From contig NC_060237.1 of NCBI RefSeq assembly GCF_021155775.2, forward strand, positions 12,487,832 to 12,551,831: a stretch of 64,000 bases of DNA, read 5' to 3'. Of the stretch, positions 42,795-53,615 are shown one piece after another (the first letter of the stretch is position 1; each line of letters starts with the position of its first letter). Below the pieces are notes generated by a model, which made no database searches, was not told the DNA's origin, and worked only from the letters and a program-made list of their open reading frames with translations. Position numbers and translations under genes: made by a program. The DNA comes from Neodiprion pinetum (taxonomy: Eukaryota; Arthropoda; Insecta; Hymenoptera; Diprionidae).

Positions 42795-42827
42795 AACGTT
42801 TCGGCCCGGATATGGGCCCTCCTCAGA
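42795..42827 (-). ncRNA. Hammerhead-like core, PLE-C minus arm
   Basis: On the minus strand CTGAGGA, stem II GGGCCC / GGGCC around ATATCC, then GAAACG. The core consensus is intact; other stems were not checked. Confidence 0.55.
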
Positions 42828-43556
42828 ACGATTTATTTTTTTATTTAACTGTCAAGAACAAAAAAATTTTTTTATAATATAAAAAATATACAATGAGACA
42901 TTAATTACTATAGATGTAAAATTATTGAAGCTATTCTCTATTGTAGGTTAGTGGGTACATATTGAATATCTGTTATGATTATAAAGTGATAAAACTTAAA
43001 GAGTAATTTACCTTTTATAGGAAGGAGGATTAGGATACAAGTCAGAATCGTAAAATGCAATTTGGCGAACGCAGGTTCTTCAAACAAATGACAATAATCG
43101 TTGTCGGCTTCTCCAATTGTTAAAAGTATAGTTGTTAAAAATATGGAAGTAATTAATTAAAAAAAACTATGTATCTTCACTGTCTATAAGTCAACGTATT
43201 AAAAAGTTTTAGAGAAAGGGTTTATGGTAGTTAAAATAGTCCAAAACAATGTCCAAACGGTGGTACTGGTATCATTTTGACCCTGTTCTCCATGTCTGAA
43301 CAATTTTTGTTAAATCGTTTGAGTCAACTGGTAAACAACGACTGATGGGAGAATCAAATATGACCAAGAGTGAAGGTGAACAAGTATAAACAATTATAAA
43401 AACATGTGGCCTGGGGACAACAAATTTATGTACTTAGTTAAGGTTAAACAATGTGTGCTGTGTGGGAGGTAATCAGCGGTTTGTAAATATTGCTAAGATG
43501 TTCAACGTCTTGTCTAAGATTAACGGAATTTGGGTGTCCTGCAATATTGCACATTT

Positions 43557-45492
43557 CTAGTAGTAACCGTTTATAATAATTAGGTTCTTCACAAAGGATG
43601 TTAGTATTGTCATAGTTAAAAGTATGTTGTTTTTTTTGGTCACATGTTTGGTTAGAGCAGTATGTCGATCCTCATTGTCTTGTACATTGCGTTGATGTTC
43701 TTTAATTCTAGTGTCTAGATGGCGGCCAGTTTGTCCGATATACACTTGATTGCAATCGTTACAGGGTATTTTGTAAACAACATTGGAACGTTTGCCTATA
43801 GGGATCCTATCTTTTCCCGAATCAAAGACAAGTTGTAGGTTTTTTGAATTTTTTCCCACAAACTTGACATTGTATTTGGTAAATAACCTATTCAATGACT
43901 CAAAGAGGCTCGATACATATGGGATGGGAATAAATGTAGTGGCTGATCTATTGTTTTCGTCTGCGGAAGCAGAGTCAATATTATTGTCTAGTAGGTCCTT
44001 GATATGGAAGCGTCTCTTATTTATATGTTCGTGTAAAAGGCCATGTGGATAGTCGTTCCATCTTAAAATATTACATACGAGTGACAAATTTTTTTCATGG
44101 AATTCTATATTTGATAGTTTGATGGCTCGGTCAACAAGATTAAAGATGGTACCTATCTTGTATGACATCGGGTGGTGGGAATTAAAATTCAAATATCTTT
44201 GAGACCAAGTTTTTTTGTGGTACCAATCTGTTTTGATTTTAGAGTTGTTATGTATCAGTAGTAAATCCAGGAAATTGATGGCATTATTATTTTCTACTTC
44301 GATGGTGAATTGTAATCGTGGATGATATTGGTTGAAAATATTCAGTGTGTAGTCTATTTTTTCTTTAGGGACTGCAGTTACGATATCGTCAACATATCGG
44401 AAATAGAAGGGTAAGTCAAAATCTAGATTGCTGATGCATGACCTTTCTAGGTCTTTCATCACCAGATCAGACAGGATTGGAGAGAGAGGGGATCCCATGG
44501 GCAACCCGAATTGTTGTGCGTATGTGTCGTTGTTAAATTTAAAGATTGCCGAATCAAAACAAATGTTTAAGGCTTTGACCAGTTCAGTAAGTGGGATTGG
44601 CATCTTTTTATCTAGAGGGGCCCAACGGTTTTTTACTGCGAGCATAGCGAGATCTATAGGTACATTAGTGAATAGAGATATTACATCTAGTGATATTAGA
44701 ATATAATTATCTGGAATAATCAGTTTATTTATTGTTTCAACCAATGTAAAGCTATCCTTGACCCTGGAGGTAGGGGGGGGTGATATTTGTGGTGAGTCAT
44801 GAATTAATCAGTTTAGATAATGCGTAAGTCGGGCTATTAACAAAAGAAACTATAATTCCAAATGGGATTCCTTCTTTACGGATTTTAGGGAGCCCATATG
44901 CACGTGGGGGAACACTGTTATAGAAAGCGATGCTTCTGTGTATGCTTTTGTTTATTAGTTTGGAATTGAACCATTTGAAGGTGAGTTTATTCACCCTAGT
45001 CTGTAGGGTATTGCAGAGGTCGTATCTAGCAATTCTATAGGTGTGAGTGTCCGAAAGCTGTTGTCGCATTTTGTTATCGTAAGTGTCTCTGTGCATGGCT
45101 ACTGACGTATTGCCTTTATCTGCTTTTAAAAACATGATGTTCGCGTTGTTTTTTTCAAAAAACATGGTATCACGAATTTTTTCATCTGGGACAAAATTAA
45201 TGCTGTTGTTTCTAAGGTTCTTTGGAAAGTTGAGATCTCTGTTAGTAAATTCTGATCTTACTTGGTTTCTTGAATCGGTTGGGAAACTCGTTATTTTTGC
45301 TTCAAAATTGGAGATGAGATTGAAAACAGGAAGATCGTGATCGTTATATGGGCGTCCAAATTTAGGACCGAGTTGTACTACTTCTGCAACGTTATCAGGG
45401 ATATGAGTGTCAGTTAAATTTACCAACCAATTATTTTTTCTATTTGAAAGTAATTCATTGTGGTTGTTGAAAGGTTTTTTTTGAGCCAGCAA
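43557..45492 (-). pseudogene. PLE-C reverse transcriptase / GIY-YIG endonuclease (longer copy)
   Basis: The N-terminal frame 45492-44797 (231 aa) has VVQLGPKFGRPYN, KADKGNTSVAMH and VSFVNSPTYALSKLI. After a stop and a slip in a C-run (~44768-44776), a 395-aa frame (44744-43557) has RT motif A (SLDVISLFTNVP), the GLPMGSPLSPILSDLVM box (80-96), YVDD (117-120), VYKIPC (323-328) and VYIGQTGRHLDTRIKEH (334-350). The C-terminus is shifted by a slip in an A-run (~43628-43637). Three simple lesions separate it from an intact gene. Confidence 0.85.
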
Positions 45493-45511
45493 TATGGTGA
45501 ATTTTTGATGT

Positions 45512-47170
45512 GAAGAAACAACAGCATTAATTTTGTCCCAGATGAAAAAATTCGTGATACCATGTTTTTTGAAAAAAACAACGCGAACATCATGTTTTTA
45601 AAAGCAGATAAAGGCAATACGTCAGTAGCCATGCACAGAGACACTTACGATAACAAAATGCGACAACAGCTTTCGGACACTCACACCTATAGAATTGCTA
45701 GATACGACCTCTGCAATACCCTACAGACTAGGGTGAATAAACTCACCTTCAAATGGTTCAATTCCAAACTAATAAACAAAAGCATACACAGAAGCATCGC
45801 TTTCTATAACAGTGTTCCCCCACGTGCATATGGGCTCCCTAAAATCCGTAAAGAAGGAATCCCATTTGGAATTATAGTTTCTTTTGTTAATAGCCCGACT
45901 TACGCATTATCTAAACTGATTAATTCATGACTCACCACAAATATCACCCCCCCCTACCTCCAGGGTCAAGGATAGCTTTACATTGGTTGAAACAATAAAT
46001 AAACTGATTATTCCAGATAATTATATTCTAATATCACTAGATGTAATATCTCTATTCACTAATGTACCTATAGATCTCGCTATGCTCGCAGTAAAAAACC
46101 GTTGGGCCCCTCTAGATAAAAAGATGCCAATCCCACTTACTGAACTGGTTAAAGCCTTAAACATTTGTTTTGATTCGGCAATCTTTAAATTTAACAACGA
46201 CACATACGCACAACAATTCGGGTTGCCCATGGGATCCCCTCTCTCTCCAATCCTGTCTGATCTGGTGATGAAAGACCTAGAAAGGTCATGCATCAGCAAT
46301 CTAGATTTTGACTTACCCTTCTATTTCCGATATGTTGACGATATCGTAACTGCAGTCCCTAAAGAAAAAATAGACTACACACTGAATATTTTCAACCAAT
46401 ATCATCCACGATTACAATTCACCATCGAAGTAGAAAATAATAATGCCATCAATTTCCTGGATTTACTACTGATACATAACAACTCTAAAATCAAAACAGA
46501 TTGGTACCACAAAAAAACTTGGTCTCAAAGATATTTGAATTTTAATTCCCACCACCCGATGTCATACAAGATAGGTACCATCTTTAATCTTGTTGACCGA
46601 GCCATCAAACTATCAAATATAGAATTCCATGAAAAAAATTTGTCACTCGTATGTAATATTTTAAGATGGAACGACTATCCACATGGCCTTTTACACGAAC
46701 ATATAAATAAGAGACGCTTCCATATCAAGGACCTACTAGACAATAATATTGACTCTGCTTCCGCAGACGAAAACAATAGATCAGCCACTACATTTATTCC
46801 CATCCCATATGTATCGAGCCTCTTTGAGTCATTGAATAGGTTATTTACCAAATACAATGTCAAGTTTGTGGGAAAAAATTCAAAAAACCTACAACTTGTC
46901 TTTGATTCGGGAAAAGATAGGATCCCTATAGGCAAACGTTCCAATGTTGTTTACAAAATACCCTGTAACGATTGCAATCAAGTGTATATCGGACAAACTG
47001 GCCGCCATCTAGACACTAGAATTAAAGAACATCAACGCAATGTACAAGACAATGAGGATCGACATACTGCTCTAACCAAACATGTGACCAAAAAAAACAA
47101 CATACTTTTAACTATGACAATACTAACATCCTTTGTGAAGAACCTAATTATTATAAACGGTTACTACTAG
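45512..47170 (+). pseudogene. PLE-C truncated second copy
   Basis: Starts inside the N-terminal domain (FVPDEKIRDTMFFEKNN region) with no upstream part. It carries the identical 395-aa frame (45983-47170) and the same stop, C-run slip and A-run slip as its partner. RT YVDD and GIY-YIG motifs are intact. Confidence 0.85.
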
Positions 47171-47899
47171 AAATGTGCAATATTGCAGGACACCCAAATT
47201 CCGTTAATCTTAGACAAGACGTTGAACATCTTAGCAATATTTACAAACCGCTGATTACCTCCCACACAGCACACATTGTTTAACCTTAACTAAGTACATA
47301 AATTTGTTGTCCCCAGGCCACATGTTTTTATAATTGTTTATACTTGTTCACCTTCACTCTTGGTCATATTTGATTCTCCCATCAGTCGTTGTTTACCAGT
47401 TGACTCAAACGATTTAACAAAAATTGTTCAGACATGGAGAACAGGGTCAAAATGATACCAGTACCACCGTTTGGACATTGTTTTGGACTATTTTAACTAC
47501 CATAAACCCTTTCTCTAAAACTTTTTAATACGTTGACTTATAGACAGTGAAGATACATAGTTTTTTTTAATTAATTACTTCCATATTTTTAACAACTATA
47601 CTTTTAACAATTGGAGAAGCCGACAACGATTATTGTCATTTGTTTGAAGAACCTGCGTTCGCCAAATTGCATTTTACGATTCTGACTTGTATCCTAATCC
47701 TCCTTCCTATAAAAGGTAAATTACTCTTTAAGTTTTATCACTTTATAATCATAACAGATATTCAATATGTACCCACTAACCTACAATAGAGAATAGCTTC
47801 AATAATTTTACATCTATAGTAATTAATGTCTCATTGTATATTTTTTATATTATAAAAAAATTTTTTTGCTCTTGACAGTTAAATAAAAAAATGAATCGT

Positions 47900-47932
47900 T
47901 CTGAGGAGGGCCCATATCCGGGCCGAAACGTT
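47900..47932 (+). ncRNA. Hammerhead-like core, PLE-C plus arm
   Basis: CTGAGGA (47901-47907), stem II GGGCCC / GGGCC, GAAAC (47925-47929). Mirror image of 42795-42827. Confidence 0.55.
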
Positions 47933-47991
47933 AACGAAAATACGTTTTACATTTCTATGTCCGCTCACCAAGATTCAATAATATATTAGTT

Positions 47992-49820
47992 GTAAAGAAC
48001 TATAGAAAAAGATACAGCTGGAGAAACGGAAATATTTTAATGGTTTTTCGCCGGCTTGCCGGTGGCTGGTGTCCGCCACAATTTATTATATATGTAAAGA
48101 AAATATATTTCTTTTAAAGGCGCATGCGCCATGTCGGTAAACCCGGGGTCGCTACAGACGGTAGAGATAAGAGAGAAGAGCCATGTGTCAAAGAGGCTCA
48201 AAATAAAAGACGGAATAGTGAAACGTCAAGGAGAAATCGGCAAATTGAACAAAGAACATAAATGTCGTTTCTTTGTTTTCAGGTGAGAGTTTGTTAATGA
48301 AATAATAAGATGCACAGATCCCTGAAAGAAAAAAAAAGATAAAATAAAAAACTGTGTTTTCAGAGCAACGCCACGTCTTGTTAATTTGCAAAACCTAACC
48401 TCCAAAATAAATCACATTATATATATTTTCCCGAAGTCACACGTTTTATAGTTGTAGGAAGCGGAAACTAAACACCTATAAAAAATTGAGTCTCTAATGT
48501 TGAAATTAGGTGGTTCCTGAACACCATTTTTTATTTTGCATTTGATTGACACGCGAAAATTATTTTAGTTTCATTCTGAATATTGCATTTCAGTAACGAG
48601 GCAATTTACATAAATGTCCATTACTTATCTTTTTAGGAAATTCAACTCTCTAAAAAAAGGTTTCATATAATTGTTTGATAACTCAATTCTTACAAAAGTT
48701 ATTCAAGGTTAAAGTTGGAATCATGTGAAAATTCACTTTTTCTCGAGACTAAGGCCTTATATACGCGAGTAATTTATTTTTCATTTCACTAGCCTGAACG
48801 GTTATGAATGTTTTAAGCATTACAGAATTGAAAAATTCCAAAAATTAGTGAAATTACAGCATTTCGAGCGTGAAAACTTTCATTTTCTTGGAAGCAAGCA
48901 GGTAGTGGCGGTAACCGGCCACGCTATACGAAGACAGGTGCGCTACATCGGCAATACCCTTTTCTATTGTTCACTTATTATCCCTACTTAGAATCGTGTA
49001 ACGGTTAAGGTAACTGGTTTTGTCAGTTTGGTCTACGATAAAAGTAACGGTGTTTTTTGTCGCGAATCTTCATTTGACGATAACGCTCAAAGCTAGGTGT
49101 TTTTGTTTAGGGATTATTTTTAGTTTTTTGCCGTTCGCGCTGATAGCTAACGTATTGCGGCAGTTTTCTTTGAGCAGTGCTGGCAATTTGGTGACTGAAA
49201 CAAACCTAACGATAGATAGAAGTGTTACTAGTTACAAGTTAGAACTATAGTTACTTGTTGTGTCGCACCATGTCGCAACGTGCCATAGCTGGACATCACA
49301 TAGTCGGTTGGTGTGCATTCGAAATCCTGGAGATTCTGTGGCCCAAACCGTCGCTCTGTGGCTGATACCAGAAGCTCGAATTCTCCCTACTTTACGGAGC
49401 ATGAAAGTCAGGGCTCGCCTAATCTCATGGTTCACTCTGTGTCGCTGGTTTTTTACATTGTACTCGTGGATTTTTTCAGACTTTTGTCATCTTGGCACTG
49501 TATGAATATTGAGGAAGAAGACCCTTTCGAAATTTATATAAAATCAATGATAAGAGAATGAATGAGCGTGTTGTCGATTTTTGTAATGCTTACAATTATG
49601 CTGGAATAAAACTTGAATTTCAAAATTCAAAGGAGATATTCAAGTGGAGCAGCAAAGCGTGAGGTTAGTTTGGTTAGTTATTTAGAGCAGGATATTTTTC
49701 TTTAAAAAAAACATGTTTCCAGATTCCTGCCTGTATATGAGCTGCATTGTGCATACGTATAAGTATTCCTAACCTTAATTATCTTATGCGCGTGGTTTTA
49801 TATAGGTACGCGACGAAAGA
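47992..49820. other. No gene seen upstream of the hAT remnant
   Basis: AT-rich, with short ORFs only. 48020-48170 has GCCGGCTTGCCGGTGGC-like palindromic words. 49000-49600 may be 5' flank of the hAT element. Confidence 0.35.
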
Positions 49821-50088
49821 GCGAAGAGTTTTGCGAAAATTTCAATACTTTCATCGTTTTTTAAGTCAAAATCGCCGCAAAATAATACTGAAAAAGAGGA
49901 TGACCCAGCTCTTATGGATCCTTTGCTCGATAGTACTGAGAAAGATAAGAACGTTAGCGAAATTGATCAGAATGCATTGAATGCAACAGAAACGGATGTC
50001 GGTCCTAATCCTAACCTCCAAACCACAAAGATTTAGAAGTGGACCTCTCAAGACATAGCGATGCGGCTTCATGGCCTGATAAAATAAA
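49821..50088 (+). pseudogene. hAT (ZMYM1-like) transposase, 5' part
   Basis: From 49821 a frame reads ISILSSFFKSKSP and then an acidic linker (EKEDDPALMDPLL), the usual start of ZMYM1-like hAT proteins. A frameshift near 50020 leads to DLSRHSDAASWPDKIK, matching the family's D-x-x-x-W-P box. The gene is cut at 50088 by Polinton-2 and continues at 61934 on the far side of the 6-bp duplication aataaa. Confidence 0.6.
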
Positions 50089-50957
50089 AGTAGTATAGAT
50101 ACGAGAGTTCAAAATCAAAAAATGGCGGCGTGCCGGCTCCCTCCCACCGCCCTCCCGGGCAGCCGGTATGTTACCCCCACTATAGCAAGCCTTTCCCAAT
50201 GACGTCACCAGTATAATCGCCATTTTGATTTAGCCGGATGAGCAGCCATTTTGATTTTTGCTCAGCCAGATGAGCAGCCATTTTGATTTAACCGGATGAG
50301 CAGCCATTTTGATTTTTGCTTAGCCGGATGAGAAGCCATTTTGATTTAGCCGGATGAGCGGCCATTTTGATTTTTTCCTAGTTTTGCCGTGTGACGAGCT
50401 GCCATTTTGATGGCGGCCATTTTGATTTTTTATGACGTCACCAGTATAATCGACCGATTTTGCCGTCTGACGAGCAGCCATTCAGACAGCGGCCATTTTG
50501 ATTTTTGCTTAGCCGGATGAGCAGCCATATTGATTTTTTATCGTCGGATAGTTTGATAATGTGATTTTCGCTATGACATCACCAGTATAATCGACCGATT
50601 TTACCGTCTGACGGCGGCCATTTTGAATTTTGCTCAGTCGGATCAGCAGCCATTTTGATTTTTATCGTCAGACAGTTTGATAATGTGATTTATTTCTTGG
50701 TCGGATGAATAGCCATTTTGATTTTCCGCCGTTACCCGTAAACTTTCGCGCTAATAGTTTGCCCCAGGCGAAAAATAATATTTTCCACGTACTTCGAATA
50801 CATTCTTTTGCGTTAATCGACCGGCTGGCGACATCGCAATTGGATAGACAGGGAATGTTGATGACGATCCGTAAACTTTCACGCTAATAGTTTACCCCCA
50901 GGGTGAAAATTTTACATTCGAAAAATATTAATGGAATTTATTGTAGTTATATATATA
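50089..50957 (+). repeat. Left terminal inverted repeat of Polinton-2
   Basis: Built of ~30-bp subrepeats around GCCATTTTGATTT and GCCGGATGAGCAG, several ATGACGTCACCAGTATAATCG words (50200, 50431 and a variant at 50572), and an inner block CGTTACCCGTAAACTTTCGC. The outer 46 bp resemble the Polinton-1 end. Confidence 0.85.
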
Positions 50958-51023
50958 CATATATAAATGTATTGTTGGAGGCAGCATCTGTTAAAAGAAA
51001 TGAAAATACTTATTATTGATTAA

Positions 51024-51161
51024 GTCTACTGGGATGATCCGAATGAAATTGTAGATTGTCTCCGACTGCTTATGGCGTCACAGGCTGCAGGCAATACCAG
51101 CCATTCCAACGAAATAGTCTCCATTATCGAGGAGTTGCGCGAGGCTGGAATCGTTCATTAG
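51024..51161 (+). pseudogene. Polinton-type small protein remnant (YWDDPNE...EELREAGI)
   Basis: 45 codons reading VYWDDPNEIVDCLRLLMASQ and then NEIVSIIEELREAGIVH before TAG, preceded in frame by TAA. I recall this C-terminal signature from uncharacterised proteins of insect Polintons. The N-terminal part is lost. Confidence 0.5.
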
Positions 51162-51207
51162 CGGCGGATGAACATAGAATCATCATTTGTTCAGTGGCCG
51201 TCCAGTG

Positions 51208-51456
51208 ATGAGTATAGATATATTTGGACGACACTCAATGCGTGGTGGGGGTAAAAAATTTATTCGGGGACCTCCTGGGGTTGGATTCAAAACCACCGCC
51301 GATAACCACTACGATATAGACAGCACACGATTGTGTAATATCGCCGATCCTCAGATGGAAAACGATGCTGTTTCCTTAAAAGTTCTCAATATTGCTTTAC
51401 AGTCTATGGCTGTTGATATTGTTGTGCGAGATATCGGGCTAGATGTGGTCACGTGA
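51208..51456 (+). CDS. Polinton-type small protein with RGPPGVGF motif
   Basis: 82 aa from ATG 51208: MSIDIFGRHSMRGGGKKFIR, then GPPGVGFKTTADNHYDID, then RLCNIADPQMENDAVSLKVL. Short proteins with the D-x-FGR ... RGPPGVGF ... YDID-x-x-RL-x-NV-x-DP ... NDAVNL pattern recur beside Polinton genes in animals (recollection). The tail resembles trimeric fibre or stalk attachments, which is inference. It ends at TGA 51454-51456 and appears intact. Confidence 0.6.
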   Translation: MSIDIFGRHSMRGGGKKFIRGPPGVGFKTTADNHYDIDSTRLCNIADPQMENDAVSLKVLNIALQSMAVDIVVRDIGLDVVT

Positions 51457-52356
51457 GGCTGGCCAGGATTGCCAGTACACGAAAATTCAAAATCCGCATG
51501 TACGGAGCTGCTGAGACCAAGCGAGCCAAAAGACGATTAGTCGGTCACCAACCACCTATCCGAAAGGACCGCATCATTTCTTCTATATTTCCCGCAAACT
51601 GATTATCCCGTTGCCGAGTAGTCTGGAGGACAGGAGATATTCGTGATCAAGAAGAAGGAACCTGGCCTACAAAGAAGACCCCGGGGTTCCCAGTAGCTCT
51701 GTGTTGTTTTGTTTTGTCCCTTTTATTATTTATACATATTTATTTCGTTCTTTTTTTTGGTTCCGTTCTTTTTAATTCTCTTTTGTGACGCCTATTGGCT
51801 CATTGTATCTTTTATGACCTTAAGCCCGGCCATTTTTTTGTCGTTAGATTTTAGTTATACACGGATCGGCCATTGTAAATTTATTTATTAATTTATTCTG
51901 TCCTTCTATTTTCTGTCCCTGCTATATCTTTTGTTACGACTTTTAGCGTTCTTTTCGATTTTACAATCGGACACGCCCACTTTAGAAAGATAAGTTTACC
52001 TTTTTCTGTTTTTGTAGTGTATGTTTTTCAATAATAAATAAAACGAGGTGGCTATTTTAACTTTAGGTACGACCCGCTTACAAAATTTATAATTACTGAT
52101 AGAAGATCATAAAGAATCATTACATTGTGGATACTTTTCAATCAAATTTCGCGAGTTTCGCGCATAATCGCAACAAGGAGTTAAAACAGCTGCGCATAAA
52201 TAACAAAATCATAGAAAATGAGTTGGGTCGCATCAAACATATTGGGAAGCAAGCAACACCGACGCTGGGGTAGGCCAGCATGGAATTAGTATCGATTGAG
52301 GAACCAAAGTGGTTGGACGGCGATTCAAAAAATTTAAAGGTAAAGAGCGGGGAACA
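51457..52356. other. Polinton-2 interior without a supported gene
   Basis: 51460-51610 reads like a degraded basic coding segment. 51700-52130 is T-rich with short hydrophobic ORFs. The in-frame TGA at 52297 closes the integrase frame upstream; capsid genes expected here are absent. Confidence 0.4.
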
Positions 52357-53238
52357 ATGAAGGCTGTAATAGCTGCCGAACTTCACAGACAGGCTCGACG
52401 CAACTATCCGCGCCGATTCGTAGATGTACGCGGACTGGATGAGACCTGGCAAGCTGATCTCGTCGATATGACTGCATACAGCTCGCACAACAAGGGATAC
52501 AAATACCTACTAACAATCATCGATACATTTTCCAAGTACGCGTGGGCTGTGCCGATAAAATCCAAGAGTGGGAAAGATGTTACTGCTGCCATGAAATCTG
52601 TACTGACCCAGAGCCAGATAACTACACATTTACACGTTGATCGAGGCAAAGAATTTTACAACAGCGAATTCAAAGCCCTCGTTAAGCAACACAATATCAA
52701 CATGTATTCGACATTTAGCGACTTAAAGGCGTCGATATGCGAACGTTTTAATCGAACTTTGAAAAATAAAATGTGGAAGCGGTTCACTCTCCAAGGATCG
52801 TACGAGTGGATTAATATTTTGGCTGATTTAATGAAGTCCTACAACAACACCAGACATCGCACGATTCGAATGAAACCGGTGGATGTTAGCACGGAGAATG
52901 AAGAACAGCTGTATCGTAGCGTGTACAAGCCTCGGCAAATCAAACGAAGTGATCGGGCGCGGAAATTCAGTGTGGGCGATAGAGTTCGCATCAGCAAGTA
53001 CAAGAATGTACTTGAAAAATGCTATACGCCCAATTGGACGACTGAAATATTCACCGTGAGTGAGGTGAAAAATACCAATCCACCGACGCACAAACTTACC
53101 GATTATCAAGATCATCCCATCGAGGGGGGCTTCTACGAGGAGGAGCTCGGCAAAGTAAAATACCCCGACGGCTATCTTGTGGAGAAAGTATTACGCAAAC
53201 GGGGGGAATCGGGTCTACGTGAAGTGGTTGGGTTTTGA
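52357..53238 (+). CDS. int: Polinton DDE (retroviral-type) integrase
   Basis: Start is the first in-frame ATG (52357); homology continues a few codons upstream to ~52309, so a spliced or lost start is possible. Core: ETWQADLVDM (first D), HLHVDRGKEFYNSEF (second D) and LKASICERFNRTLKNKMWKR (E), with 33 residues between the last two acids. The C-terminus has KFSVGDRVRISKYKN and an EIFTVSEV segment, the chromodomain-like tail of Polinton integrases. No lesion in the core. It inserts linear element DNA and makes the 6-bp duplications. It is convergent with PolB, 378 bp away. Confidence 0.85.
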   Translation: MKAVIAAELHRQARRNYPRRFVDVRGLDETWQADLVDMTAYSSHNKGYKYLLTIIDTFSKYAWAVPIKSKSGKDVTAAMKSVLTQSQITTHLHVDRGKEFYNSEFKALVKQHNINMYSTFSDLKASICERFNRTLKNKMWKRFTLQGSYEWINILADLMKSYNNTRHRTIRMKPVDVSTENEEQLYRSVYKPRQIKRSDRARKFSVGDRVRISKYKNVLEKCYTPNWTTEIFTVSEVKNTNPPTHKLTDYQDHPIEGGFYEEELGKVKYPDGYLVEKVLRKRGESGLREVVGF

Positions 53239-53379
53239 TAGTTCTCACAATAGCTGGATAAATACAACAAACATGTAACATAATTTGTATGCATTTTCCG
53301 AATTACAATGAAAGATTTGAATATACAAATATTTCCACACTTATCTCCTTTGCATGCACATGTGCCATACTCGATACCA

Positions 53380-53416
53380 CTGAAAACTTTTTTTCATTTT
53401 CTGAAAACTTTTCTCG
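53380..53416. repeat. Remnant of the A-rich ~21-bp repeat
   Basis: About 1.5 units of the array found in Polinton-1, in the same position between integrase and PolB 3' ends. Confidence 0.65.
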
Positions 53417-53615
53417 AGGTATGCGAATAAAAATGAATAATTTCTCAATATATTATTAGTGAATAAATAAATAAATGAATAAATAAATAAATGTTAACTA
53501 TATGAATTCACATTTTCAAATCCATTCGAATATCGTTTCCGCATGATGACGGATCGCCCGAGGCGTCAAACGTAAATATTCACAATAATTCTACGTCTAC
53601 AGTTTTATCCTATAG

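Larger units (their letters stand above)
42736..47991. mobile_element. PLE-C: Penelope-like inverted dimer
   Basis: Arms 42736-45215 and 45512-47991 (~2.48 kb each) are mirror images with identical 395-aa frames. The 296-bp spacer is the extra N-terminal sequence of the longer minus copy. Outer ends both carry a hammerhead-like core. This is the same head-to-head, one-copy-truncated geometry as PLE-A, PLE-B and PLE-D. Confidence 0.8.
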
